Positions 10,462-21,030 of a DNA stretch of 64,000 nucleotides are shown here, in pieces; positions within the stretch are counted from its first letter, which is position 1; every line of letters starts with the position of its first letter. A program made the position numbers and the translations under genes. This DNA is from Triticum aestivum (Eukaryota; Streptophyta; Magnoliopsida; Poales; Poaceae), in the NCBI RefSeq assembly GCF_018294505.1, contig NC_057795.1:227844493-227908492 (forward strand), written 5' to 3'. The notes beneath the pieces were generated by a model. It ran no database searches. It was not told where the DNA came from and saw nothing but the letters and a program-made list of their open reading frames with translations.

Positions 10462-12310
10462 TAGTGTCGTGTTTAAATTTGGAATTATTCCGGGTTCATT
10501 TGGCATTTTTATGGACTAATTGAGTTTCTCGGCATTTAATGTGCATAATTGAAATTTGAACTACAAGCACATGCTCCAGTGCAACAAAGTTTGTTGAAAA
10601 ATCACATGTGTGTCTTTGGGTGAATTTACAAGTCCCATATAATAAGTGGGAATGAAATTCAAACATCTGGGCGTCGTGGCTCGGTCGGGAACATTGAGAA
10701 ACTTGGTTTTTAAATTCCTAGAAATTCAAAACTCGCCTGAAAATCATGAAAGTTGGAATGGTGTCATTACATGGCACCAACTTGTTGTGGTAAAAAAATT
10801 GCCGCATTTGGACAATTTTTTGGTATAAGCTTCATGCAAACCGAAGCTTCTCTCGAGAATACTCGTGGTTCCCGAGGGGGGACGTGTCACCTTTGTGTTC
10901 AAAACGGTATACGATGCCTCCCCCTGTGTTTTTTTACAGAGGCAACATAGAACTATATGAGTGTCGTGTTAAAATTTGGAATTATTCCGGGTTCGTTTGG
11001 ACTTTCTTATACACTAATTAAATTTCTATTCATTTAATGTGCATAATTAAAATTTGAACTACAAGCACATGCTCCAGTGCACCAAAGTTGGTTGAAAAAT
11101 CACATGTGTGTCCTTGGGTGAATTTCTAGTACCCTTGCAACAAATGGGAATGAAATTCAAACATCTGGGCGTCGTGGCTCGGCCGAAAAGATTGAGAAAC
11201 ATGGTTTTTTAATTCATGTAAATCCAAAACACACGTGAAAATCATGAAACTTGGCATGGTGTCATGACATGGCACCAACATGATGCGGTAATTTTTTTGG
11301 CCGAATTAGGAAGCTTTGGTATAAGCTTCTTGCAAACCGGAGCTTCTCTCAAGAAGGCTCGTGGTTCCGAGAGGAACGTGTCACCTCCGTGTGCGAAACG
11401 ACATACGTACACTGCCTTCTCCCGCCTTAATTTTTTACATAGGCAGATTAGACCAAATAGAAGTATCGTGCTAAATTTTGGAATTATTCCGGGTTCGTTT
11501 GGCCTTTTTTATACATTAATTGAATTTCTAGTCATTTAATGTGCATAATTCAAATTTGAACTACAAGCACATGCTCTAGTGCACCAAAGTTGATTGAAAA
11601 ATCACATGTGTGTCCTTGGGTGAATTTCTAGGTCCCATGCAAAAAATGGGAATGAAATTCAAATATCTGGCATCGTGGCTCGGCCGAAAAGATTGAGAAA
11701 CTTGGTTTTTTAATTCATGTAAATCTAAAACACACCTGAAAATCATGAAACTTGGCATGGTGTCATGGACATGGCACCAACACGCTGCGGTAAATTTTTT
11801 GGCCGAATTGGGACAAGCGCTGGTATAAGCTTCTTGCAAACCGGGGCTTCCCTCAAGAAGGCTCGTGGTTCCGACAGGGAACGTTTCACCTCCGTGGGCA
11901 AAATGACATACGTACACTGCCTTCTCCTGCCTTAATTGTTTTACATAGGCAGATTAGACCAAATAGAAGTATCATGCTAAATTTTGGAATTATTCCGGGT
12001 TCGAATGGCCTTTTTATACATTAATTGAATTTTTGGGCATTTAATGTGCATAATTCAAATTTGAACTACAAGCACATGCTCTAGTGCAACAAAGTTGGTT
12101 GAAAAATCACATGTGTGTCCTTGGGTGAATTTCTAGGTCCCATGCAAGAAATGGGAATGAAATTCAATCATTTGGGCGTCGTGGCTCGGCCGGAAAGATT
12201 GAGAAACTTCATTTTTTTAATTCGTGTAAATCCAAAACACGCCTCAAAATCATGAAACTTGGCATGGTGTCCTGACATGGCACCAATATGTTGTGGTAAT
12301 TTTTCTGTCC
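10462..12310 (+). repeat. Tandem array of four units, about 500 bp each
   Basis: GGAATTATTCCGGGTTC occurs at 10481, 10978, 11480 and 11996 (periods 497, 502 and 516). Each unit contains TTTAATGTGCATAATT, TACAAGCACATGCTC, AAAAATCACATGTGTGTC, TCGTGGCTCGG and CATGGCACCAA in the same order. The fourth unit breaks off near 12310. No coding is seen. The array may be internal to the CACTA-like element ending near 14458, or a stretch of a dispersed satellite; I could not decide. Confidence 0.88.
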
Positions 12311-12913
12311 AATTTGCAAAGGCGTACACATTAACAATCAACAAAGTCATTTTGGAAGAAGTGTTGTCACGTTACAAATCGGAAACACAACTATTATTGG
12401 AACCGTGGGCGTTCTACTTACCAATTACGTGCCGCTGCGCGTCCCCTTTTTTATTGGCTAGGAGGTGTCGTCCGGGGTATCTATTTGAGTACGGCAGGCG
12501 TGCGATCAGACCTCTGCGCGTGCTCATCGGGAGCAGAGCCCTTTGACCTCTATCTGTCGCGCACCTCCCTCCCAACGTCTCCATTAATGGCGCCTGAGCC
12601 CCTGTTTCACGGCATGGCTATGTCTCACTAGACTGAGATTTAAGAGAGAAAAATGAAAATCTAAAAAGAAAGTTTTGCACGGATCTTGATGTAAGATCTG
12701 ACGACCTATATAGCATCAACGGCAACTTATAGAAAGTGTGATGAATATAAGGACGATGACAGTGGATGATAATTTCCCTACATATTTAGGAACATAATTA
12801 AAAAAAGCCACATGCGGCAACGCCCGAAATACACAATGGCAAAAGAAGAAGGAAGACAACAATCTGGCTTGCTGATCTCTACTTTCTTGTTGCGTTGCTG
12901 CAAGACACGGGAA
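12311..12913. other. Noncoding segment between the tandem array and the coiled-coil pseudogene
   Basis: No reading frame or element end is recognised. The palindrome-like GTCTCACTAGACTGAGA at 12629 is noted without interpretation. Confidence 0.3.
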
Positions 12914-13555
12914 CTAGTCTCCGCAATGAGTGGCGATGAGCTCTTTCATGTCCTCAATATGCTACTTGAGAGCATCCACGGATTCCTCCACCAGCCTTTT
13001 GCGCTTCATGCGCAGCACAACATTCTCGTCCATAAGTTCCTCGACGATGACTCTAGTCCTCTTCAACAAGGAAGTGGTCTCCTCCTGCTGCTCCGCACTT
13101 CCGACGATCTTCGCCCTCAGCAGGTCGCGCTCGGCCTGGAACTTCTCATTGCTCTCCCTTAGTTGCCGGATGATGCTGGTAGCCTATTCAAACGAGGCTT
13201 CAATGTCGTCCTACAGCCTCGCCCGACTAGAGATATGATCCATTTGGCTATGGACGATGGCATGCATGCGCCTGTAAAAGTCCGCGCCTGCCCGCGAGAC
13301 ATTTTCCCAGGCCGCCGCAGTGCGGGAGGACATCTTTGCTACTTCCGCGGCATGGCCGGACATCTCTGCTGCTTCCGCGGCGCGGCCGCTCCAGTCTGCT
13401 GCATCAACGGCGTGGCGGGACCTTTGTGCTGCCTCGGCGGCGCGGCGGGACATTTCGGCTGCTTTCATGGTGAGGCGACACATATCTTGTGCTTCTGCTT
13501 CCATGCTCACCTCTCCCTGGTGGCAATATCTCGACCGAGAACTCACGCTAGCCAT
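12914..13555 (-). pseudogene. Alanine-rich coiled-coil protein, unknown function, with three in-frame TAG codons
   Basis: Read from ATG at 13555, the frame stays protein-like for 213 codons to a TAG at 12914. Residues about 20-75 are heptad-like, alanine-rich helices with repeated AAEAA and AAEMS motifs. Residues 115-205 are a charged coiled coil (RESNEKFQAERDLL, then EEQ and LKR-type heptads). The frame is interrupted only by TAG at 13211-13213, 13184-13186 and 12962-12964. Each is one C-to-T change from CAG (glutamine), which suits a coiled coil. A TATA box lies about 90 bp upstream. The position just inside a CACTA-like end suggests it is an element gene. No known family recognised. Confidence 0.55.
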
Positions 13556-13644
13556 GGCGGACGCAAGGGAACGATGATGAATGACTTGTTTGTTTTTGTG
13601 GATGAGGAGTTGAGGAGGAATGTGCAGTCATCTTGGAGTAGTAG

Positions 13645-13652
13645 TATTTATA
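13645..13652 (-). promoter_or_regulatory. TATA box upstream of the coiled-coil pseudogene
   Basis: The minus strand reads TATAAATA about 90 bp upstream of the ATG at 13555, a standard plant promoter spacing. Confidence 0.5.
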
Positions 13653-13929
13653 ACCGAGTACTAATACGCTCCTAAGTGGGAAACTGTTTAGGTTTTATTC
13701 GGTGTGAACAAGTTTGCAATTTGGAATGTGACGGAACACATGCTCAAAATTTATTGACAGTTCTATAATTTCTAAGTGTGGCACTATTCTCGGACGGCGT
13801 AACGTGGGCACGCTTTCTCGGCCGCGTACGTGGCATTTGCACCATAGGGTGCACCGCAATAGGCAATGTCAGAACACGTCTTGTTCCAAGAACCGTGCGC
13901 GCTCGTTATTACCATCGCGCATGCTTCTT

Positions 13930-14458
13930 TTATTTAGAATGTGTTCCGTCTAGCGCACACACGTTGATCTGTCTAACTGTTTTTGTTAGTTGTGGCTAAT
14001 CGCAAACAGTTCATCCGTGCGAAGTGTATGCCATCAATCGCACACACCTTTGATCTGGCTGGCCATTTCTGTTCTGTTGCCTAATCGCAAATAGTTAATC
14101 CTTCTGAAGCGTATGCCCTCAATCGCACACACCTTTATCTAGCTGTCCGTTTTTGTTGTTCCGCCTCATCACAAACGGTTAATCCGATTGAAGTATATGT
14201 CATATATTGCACACGCCTTCATCTCGCTGCCTGTTTCCGTTCTTGTTCCTCATCGCAAACAGTTCATTGAACTAAACCGTATGCCCCTCATCGCACACGC
14301 AACTAAAATCTGAACCGTGTTTGATGCATCCGTCATCGCAAACATTTTTCACCTTTTTGATGGTTTTTTACACCACCATTTGCGATTATTGCATCGCACA
14401 TAGCTTCGTCGAAGGGTCTCTGGTCGTAGTGTCGCGTTAGCAGCATCCTGCAGTAGTG
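13930..14458 (-). mobile_element. Right end of a CACTA-like DNA transposon with subterminal repeats
   Basis: On the minus strand the end reads CACTACTGCAGGATGCTGC (from 14458), and a second CACTACGACCAGAG starts at 14431, so the exact terminus is uncertain. From 13930 to 14390 short motifs recur (ATCGCA(C/A)ACA, CGCAAA(C/T)AGTT, AGTRTATGYC), the subterminal repeat pattern of CACTA elements. I did not find a matching left end between 8714 and 13900, so the element may be truncated and its target duplication cannot be checked. The coiled-coil pseudogene and perhaps the 500-bp array would be its cargo. Confidence 0.55.
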
Positions 14459-16057
14459 CCTCTTTCGGCCCAGTTTCACGTTTGGCCATTTAAAGGCCCG
14501 AGTTGCACCTGGGCCTAATTTTGGTCCGTAGTTACTTTTGGCCACTTCACGACCCGTAGTCCTCGTTGATACATTCTAGCCCAAACTGCATATCGTCCTC
14601 TTAAAGGCCCCTGATAGTGTCGGGCCTAATTTTGGCATGTTGTACATCCGGCCTACTTCCAGCCCGTCATGTAATTGGGTCAGTCAGGGCCCAAAAACAT
14701 TTCAGCCTGTTAATGGCCCGTCATACAAATGGGCCAATAATGGGCTGATGTATATTACAGCCTGCTGCCGGCCCGTGATTTGTTCGCCATAATTAAGGTT
14801 CAATCTAGATCTCAGCCTGTTAAAAGCATATTTAATTTTCGAGCCCAATCAAGGCAAGCGGATTACTTGGTCTGTTAAAGGCCCAAAACTAATAGTGGGC
14901 CAGATTAAGTCTAGACGTAACTAATGGCCCAATATGATTGTAGGACCACAGTTTGGCCCATACTACAACGTATAAGCATGAATGGTGAGTGTACTGTCAA
15001 TTTATACCATTTCAGATTGGTAAATAGAGAGACTTGATTTAAATAACATTAATATAACATGGCATTGTTCATAGTTAAGACATAACAGGATATGACATTG
15101 TGCTAGAGTTGGTAGTTTCCCCACACCACTTGATTACAGATCAAGAACAAAAGCATACATGCAGCGCTAAAGAAGATAACTTGATATGTTTAGTTTAATT
15201 TACATAGTATGAATAAGGAACTAGGTTTTACGATTAAAGACTGAAATTGAGAAGGACAAACATATGTTTATGTACTTCTTCGTCATAAACTTTGAACAAG
15301 CAATTTGACATGGACGACAAGAGTAAACAACATTTGCACTCATAGCTATCCACAAATACACAACAAAGTTTGAAGGCTCGAGGAGGACAAACTTACATTA
15401 GTTGTGAAGACCGGCTCTATAAAGCCCTTGTACATATTCATGTGGGGCAATTCAAGAAGTTTACCGCGGAGTCTTATTCAAGAGCATTGACTTTATTCTA
15501 CATTTTGTTAAGAGTAAGTATAGATGTGAAAACATAGGAACAAATGGCGATTATTTAACCTAAGATGCAGAGTAAAAATGTAAATACAGCATATAGGCAA
15601 AAGGCACTGACAAGAGCAATGCAGAGCTAAACTTCTTCACTAGCATTGGTTTTATTCAATATTTTGGCAAGAGTAAATATAGATCTGATGTGTAGAAAAT
15701 GGAGGGCAGCCGAAAATAAGTTGCAAAGTGTACATGAAGAACTAGCTGACAATATAAGTACAGTGATGGAGGACAGCAGATAATTACAAGAACAATGCAG
15801 AACTAAATTTCTTCATAAGCATTGGGTTTATTCTACATTAATGTAAGCATTAATATAAATCTGATAATTTGGAGCGAATAGTGGATAAGCAAGCTATAAT
15901 GCACAAAGAAGTCACATAATCCACCAGGTATGAATGTAAGTACGACGATAGGACAATAGGTACTAAAAAGAGCAAAGCAGCGACAAGCATAGTTGCGGTA
16001 TCCTAGGTTTCACGGTGCTGGTTCTATCGCCAATATAAGTGGTGTGTTATCTGATTT
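14459..16057. other. Noncoding region; GGCC-rich cluster at 14465-14965, then AT-rich
   Basis: The first 500 bp hold about 16 occurrences of GGCCC or GGGCC in both orientations (e.g. AAAGGCCCG, GGGCCTAATTTTGG), far above the AT-rich flanks. GGCCCA words resemble TCP-factor site II elements and are also common in DNA-transposon subterminal regions. From 14965 to 16057 I see no gene or element end. Loosely similar blocks with ATTTTRGCAAGAGTAA recur near 15500, 15660 and 15840. Confidence 0.4.
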
Positions 16058-16561
16058 CTATGGTACCACCACCTTTTTCAAGGACTTTGCTTGTAATCCT
16101 TCAGGTTCTGCAATCACCCTCTTCCTTTTGTATGTCTGAAACACAAGAACAATATTTGAATGGAAAAACATAGTATGATGACAAATGGAATAGGTATTTA
16201 TAATGGATGGGCATGGCATCTTCACATATATCATGAGTAAACTAAGCAGATGGCAGTGCAACAAAGCAAAAGAAATGCAAGACACCTTATGCAAGATACA
16301 TGCAACCAATAAAACCTTGCCAGATTAGAACAGGCACCTTATTGGGTGAACAAGATAGGTCATCTGTCTTTGATTCCTTGAGCTCAGAATAGTCAATAGG
16401 ATCATATTCTGAATACGAATCTATAGGTTGGGAGTGTGTGGGTTTCGTTGCATCCACAGTGGACCTCAATCCCTTGATGCCAAGTTTGTTACCCATTGAA
16501 CTGTTCTGCATTATTATTCTGATGTGCGGATTCTTATATTCATTGTGATTACGTACAATAT
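16058..16561 (-). pseudogene. Last two exons of an unidentified minus-strand gene
   Basis: Exon a (16338-16561) follows a CTTCTTAG acceptor and encodes a stretch with PHIRIIMQNSSMGNKLGIKG and an acidic tail SYSEYDPIDYSELKESK. It ends at an AAG|GTGCC donor. Exon b (16058-16135) follows a TTTCAG acceptor, continues in phase 0 with TYKRKRVIAEPEGLQ and ends VVVP-stop. A serine/acidic tract followed by a basic KRKR run looks like a nuclear protein tail. I do not recognise the family. Upstream exons are not clear, and the flanking duplications suggest the locus is broken. Confidence 0.4.
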
Positions 16562-16854
16562 CTAAGAAGCATGAAAACATAAAATAGTAGTGAGATTATC
16601 TGTGTAATGCAGAGGATATTCTAATATAATAGGAACTCCCTGTAAACCCTTGTGTGCTATCACTGGATTCTGATGAGAGAGCCCATGTGTGCTGTAATAT
16701 GGTGAGTAGATTAATATAATCTGGCACAACTACACAAAAAATAGGCTCCCTATTGGGAGCTCCAGATGTAAGGATAGTTGGCAGATGATAGGTGCATAAT
16801 ATACCGTATAAAATTTTTATAGCCAAACCATTATAACGAGAGCGCACAGCCACT

Positions 16855-17495
16855 CGGCAGATCGTAGTGTAGATAAAAGGGGTACACCATAACCACCATA
16901 ATAAATCGGGAAAGCGGAACTGGCTGGAAAATACGGGGTTGTATTGGCGCTACTAATATGCAGCCTATTGATCACCTACAAGCCAACTCTATTCATTTGA
17001 AGGCACACTGATGTTACTATCAGTCTAGTCCATCAAAAACTGCGTGACTCCCACCATTTCTGGGATATTATGGCAGACCAACTCGAAGTGCTGAAATCAT
17101 GTAGCAGAAGCGGCCCAATAGAGCTGTCGACTAAAGATGTCCATGCTCCCCTACCTGACAAGGAACATACTGTACTTACTAAAGAAGAACAAAAGAGGAA
17201 CATGTTAAAGAATATAAGGGGAAGCATATTACTGAGATTCCCCTTCTTTCTATACAATGTTGGTTGCCCACCCATGATGAATCAGAGCGCCCAAAGAAAT
17301 GCCATTCCGTGATGTCTCTTTATATGTGGCCACATGCATTTGTAAACTCAAGTGGGAGCATTAGCTAACCAATTAAATGTGTGTCTGTTAGCTAATGTTA
17401 GTATCATATCGTGTTCGTATTTGAATAAACTTAGGATGTACGATTGGTGTGTTATTTAGCTTTAAAGGCTGGACTGCTGCTAGTAGGACATGAAG
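16855..17495 (-). repeat. Segmental tandem duplication, copy 1 (uninterrupted)
   Basis: This segment aligns with the next one. Shared words in the same order include AGATCRTAGTGTAGATA, AATCGGGAAAG(C/T)GGAACT, CTATCAGTCTA, GAACATAYTGTACT, CAGAGCGC, CCATATGTGGC or TATATGTGGCC, ATTAGCTRACCAATTAAA and TTCGTATTTGA. No clear coding in either copy. Confidence 0.65.
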
Positions 17496-17842
17496 CACCT
17501 ACGCAGATCATAGTGTAGATATAACGGGAAAACCCTAAGCATCAGGAGTAAAATCGGGAAAGTGGAACTTGCTGGAAAATATGTGCTAGTATTGTCAGTA
17601 CGGCTAGAAAGGCTTCGGATACCAACTCTCTACAACTGAAGGCATAGTACTGTTACTATCAGTCTAACACTCAAACGCGACACATACGACCCAATACGAA
17701 GAGTTGAAAGCGTCCATGACAAGCGACATGAAGACCAACACGAAGAGTTGAAAGCGACCATGACAAGCGATTGAATAGACATGTACACTTCAAATGTCCC
17801 TGCTCCTCTTCACTATGAAGAACATATTGTACTACTATTAAA

Positions 17843-18000
17843 CTCCCTCTGTTCCTAAATACAAGTCTTTGTAGAGATTCCACTATGGATCACATACGGA
17901 TGTATATAGATACATTTTAGAGTGTCAATTCACTCATTTTGCTTCGTATGTAGTCCACGGAGGAATCTCTACAAAGACTTATATTTAGGTACGGAGAGAG
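17843..18000. mobile_element. Stowaway MITE
   Basis: Terminal inverted repeats CTCCCTCTGTTCCTAAATA and TATTTAGGTACGGAGAGAG enclose a 158-bp palindromic element with the internal pair AAGTCTTTGTAGAGATTCCA and its complement. TA follows the right end; the left TA is mutated. Confidence 0.85.
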
Positions 18001-18473
18001 TACTTACAAAAGAAAAACAGAAGACGAGCATGCTAAAGAAGAGCAAGCAGATTTTGGATAATAAAATGTTGGTTTCCCACACATCATGAACCAGAGCGCA
18101 TAAAGAACGCAACTCCCTGCCATCCCTCCATATGTGGCGCATGTGCTTTTTGAAAGTAAAGTAGGAACATTCACTACTAGGGAAAACCCAAGTAGTAGCA
18201 CGGGTTTTGAGGCTATCAGCAGCGCGGGCAGTCACGCTACTACTACGGCGCTACAGCTAACTGTTAGTAGTAGCGCGGTCAGCACCCGCGCTACTACTGT
18301 TGAGTATATTAGCAGTGCTTTTCGCGAACGCGCTACTATTAGTTAGCTGTAGTGCTTTCCTAGCCCCTCGCTACTGCTATATCTTTCATCATTTTCCCCC
18401 GCTTCCTACACCGTTTTGTTTCGGTTTCAATAAAATGCAATTTCCAGATACTAGGTACTACCATATACTAGTA

Positions 18474-18544
18474 CTCCCCCTGTTCCAAATTACTTTGTCG
18501 TGGTTTTAGTTCAAACCACGATGAGTAATTTGGAATGAAGGGAG
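18474..18544. mobile_element. Short Stowaway MITE inside the CACTA
   Basis: A 71-bp near-perfect palindrome (CTCCCCCTGTTCCAAATTAC ... GGAATGAAGGGAG) flanked by TA on both sides (18472-18473 and 18545-18546). Confidence 0.82.
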
Positions 18545-18600
18545 TACTAGATAACAATTTCATGTATAGTGAACTTGCATACTCAAGCAGTACAAGGTCA

Positions 18601-18770
18601 TATCGATGACGATCATCATATGTAGTTCTAGATGATATCGACGACGATCATCATATGTAGTTCTAGATGATATCAATGACAATCATCATATGTAGTTCTA
18701 GATGATATAGCCACACACACACATATATAGTTCTAGATGATATCAAAGACGATCATCATCCTCAAGCCTG
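18601..18770. repeat. 35-bp minisatellite, five units, in the CACTA
   Basis: Units start TATC at 18601, 18636, 18671, 18706 (variant TATA) and 18741, an exact 35-bp period. Most share GACGATCATCATATGTAG and TTCTAGATGA. The array abuts the 3' end of the B3 pseudogene. Confidence 0.85.
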
Positions 18771-19844
18771 GGCGATGGTGCTCCCGATAGTAATTAGGAT
18801 GGCCTGTCCAAGAAGAAGATTCTTGCCATCAAGGAATTTCTTCCACCCAACCGAGTTTAAGTGTGTGCAACCGTCCGTGTCCACGCGGTAGTCCAGCCGA
18901 GCCATCTTCATCAGGCTCAATACCGTAACTCATAGATAGGCTCTTTGCCAATTTCTGAATAAGAAAAACATATCAATTAATAAATAGCCTCGCACATACT
19001 CTTGCACATAAGTATATATGGATTATCTACACTATTAATTGGTCCTTAGATTCTACACTAATAAGCATGTGATCGAACTATACACTAAAGCATATCATCG
19101 ACTAGATTCCACACAACATACTATATCATTGGACTCTACACTAAGCATATCATCGGATAATTTGCATTTGTAAGTATAACATACCATATCATCTCAATCG
19201 ACCATGGTACTTGTCAGGCGGGTCACGAATGGTACCCCGACAAAGTCAGCACGTGGCAGAATTATGTCCCATAGGTTGCACACCTCCTCCTCTCTCAGCC
19301 TCATTCTTTGAGCAACGATGGATTCTTGAAGCGGGTCCTCATCATCTTCATCAAGTGGGTCCTCATTATCTTCATCATCTTTGTCATCTTCGTCATCTTC
19401 ATCATCTTCCACCAGGTTGATATAAATGACAGCCAGCTTGGGTCTTTCTGCACCGAAGGAGAAGCTGATCAACTCACCACCAGTAACACGCATGCGGGCG
19501 AGGAAACGGGCCAATCCATCTCCTCCAATCTGCAAATTAGTTCATCCTTTCTCGACCTCCATAGTGTACGCCCCCCCAGGAGCCTCAAATGTCACAGTGT
19601 CTCCTATCAGCTTGTTGAATTTCAACCTCACATTGCATGGGACGATCTGTGTAAAGAAAGCAAAATGACACAATGCAGTAATGTCAATACTAAAAATAAA
19701 ATAGTTGTTACATTTCATATAATTTGTGACCGCCGCATGACAAAAACTCGGCTGGAAGTACATGCCGAACAGCTTGCCAGTTCCAAGGCTGCTGGGGTAC
19801 CTTGACTTGCACAATCGACATGGTGCTGGTGGTGGTGGCGCCAT
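18762..19844 (-). pseudogene. B3-domain (plant DNA-binding) protein gene carried by the CACTA, decayed
   Basis: Exon 2 (19185-19646) follows a TTACACAG acceptor and encodes VRLKFNKLIGDTVTFEAPGG, then GGDGLARF and ISFSFGAERPKLAVIYI. This is the strand pattern of a B3 domain, with GDTVTF and a C-terminal beta strand. An acidic linker follows (runs of DDEDDE) and the start of a second domain. Exon 3 (18762-18954), after a TTCAG acceptor, contains GWKKFLDGKNLLLGQAILIT, the GWxxFxxxNxLxxGD/Q signature of B3. An upstream ATG at 19844 may begin exon 1. Damage: TGA at 19542-19544 and at 19194-19196 (both one step from CGA) and a frameshift near 18890. B3 proteins bind DNA in the nucleus; this copy is not functional. 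Confidence 0.6.
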
Positions 19845-19902
19845 TTTCCTAAAGCAATATGCAGAGTGCCAAATCTTCAGAGCTATCTTCAGAGCTACCA
19901 AC

Positions 19903-20250
19903 TAGCATACTAAATCAACTAAATCATAATGTTATATAAATCAACTAAATCAACTAGCCTATTAAATCAACTTGCCTACTAAACCAACTAAATCAAAATG
20001 TTCTATAAATCAACTAAATCAACTAGCCTACTAGATCAACTTGCCTACTAAATCAACAAAATCAGAATGTTCTAAATCAACTAAATCAACTAGCCTACCA
20101 GATCAACCTGCCTACTAAATCAACAAAATCAAAATGTTCTAAATCAACTAAATCAACTAGCCTACTAGATCAACCTTCCTACTAAATCAACAAAATCAAA
20201 ATGTTCTAAATCAACTAAATCAACTAGCCTACTAAATCAACTAAATCATA
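19903..20250. repeat. 67-bp minisatellite, about five units, in the CACTA
   Basis: AACTAGCCTA occurs at 19952, 20021, 20088, 20155 and 20222 (periods 69, 67, 67 and 67). Units are built of AAATCAACTAAATC, AAAATGTTCT and GCCTACTA. It lies upstream of the B3 pseudogene's likely start, followed by a GA-rich stretch at 20318-20545. Confidence 0.85.
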
Positions 20251-21030
20251 TGAACTAAATCAAAATGTTGCATATGAACTATCCTACTAAATCAAAATGT
20301 AGTAGGTATGAGGGGTTGTGGATGGAGGAGGGAGGAGGGAGAAGGAGGGGCGACTGGAGGAGGGAGGAGAGAGTAGGACGGAGGAGGAAGGGCGGAGCGA
20401 GGAGGGGCCGGCCGGCGCGGCGAGTCGAGGGAGGACGGAGGAGGAGGGCGGTATCGAGTCCAGCAAGGAGGAGGAGGTGACGGCAGCACAGAGGGAGGAG
20501 TGGTAGGCGACGGCGGCCGGTGGGGGAGGACCTGCGCGGGGGGGGAGTTGAAGGGGAGGTCGAGTAAGTGTGAGTGTGAGTGTGTGGATATGATAGAGGA
20601 GAGGGTGGGTGGTGGGAGGTAGCTAGTTTTAGCAGAAGCACGGTATAGGTAAATGCGCTACTGCTAAACTACCTAGCAGTAGCGCCCTTCTAATTAATGC
20701 GCTGCTGCTATAACTAGCTTTGCGGCAGGGTCATGGGAATAGCAGCAGTAGCGTGCCTTACTGGGGGCGCGCTATTGCTACTTTTATTTCAGCAGCGCGT
20801 TGTGGTGGAACACGCTACTGATAAATTGCAGCAGCGCCTTGTTTTAAAACTCGCTGCTGGTAAGATCCTGTGTATAGGCTTTTCCCTAGTAGTGATTAGC
20901 TGACCAATTAAACATTCTCTGTTTTAGTACATGTCAACATCATATCAGATTCGTATTTGAGCAAATAAGTTTGGAATTATGAGTGGCATGTTGTTTAGCT
21001 TGATGGTTTGAGGAGCACTACTTGCACGTA

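Larger units (their letters stand above)
18172..20894. mobile_element. Complete non-autonomous CACTA element, 2.7 kb, TSD ATT
   Basis: The left terminus is CACTACTAGGGAAAACCC and the right terminus is its inverse (TTCCCTAGTAGTG). Flanks are the 3-bp duplication ATT at 18169-18171 and 20895-20897. Subterminal repeats of the AGTAGCGC / GCTACTAC type occupy about 150 bp at the left and 250 bp at the right. No transposase is present. It carries a decayed B3-domain gene, two minisatellites and a small MITE. Removing it restores the segmental duplication that it interrupts. Confidence 0.93.
17496..21030 (-). repeat. Segmental tandem duplication, copy 2, interrupted by a Stowaway MITE and a CACTA
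   Basis: Copy 2 aligns with copy 1 from 17496 but is split by the MITE at 17843-18000 and the CACTA at 18172-20894. It resumes at 20895 with ATTAGCTGACCAATTAAA and TTCGTATTTGAGCAAATA. Both insertions are absent from copy 1, so they post-date the duplication. A short third partial match (AAGGGGAAAACCATAAGCAT) lies at 21510. Confidence 0.65.

Noticed and set aside
12914..13555. In-frame TAG codons as recoding or stop-codon reassignment
   Set aside because: Plant nuclear genes use the standard code, and CAG-to-TAG deamination in a silenced element is the simpler reading.
8714..13900. Left terminus of the CACTA-like element ending at 14458
   Set aside because: I searched for CACTACTGCAGG or CACTACGACC forward and found none, so no full element is claimed.
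9836..20250. Tandem repeats as CRISPR-like arrays
   Set aside because: Repeats are contiguous without unique spacers and the genome is plant.
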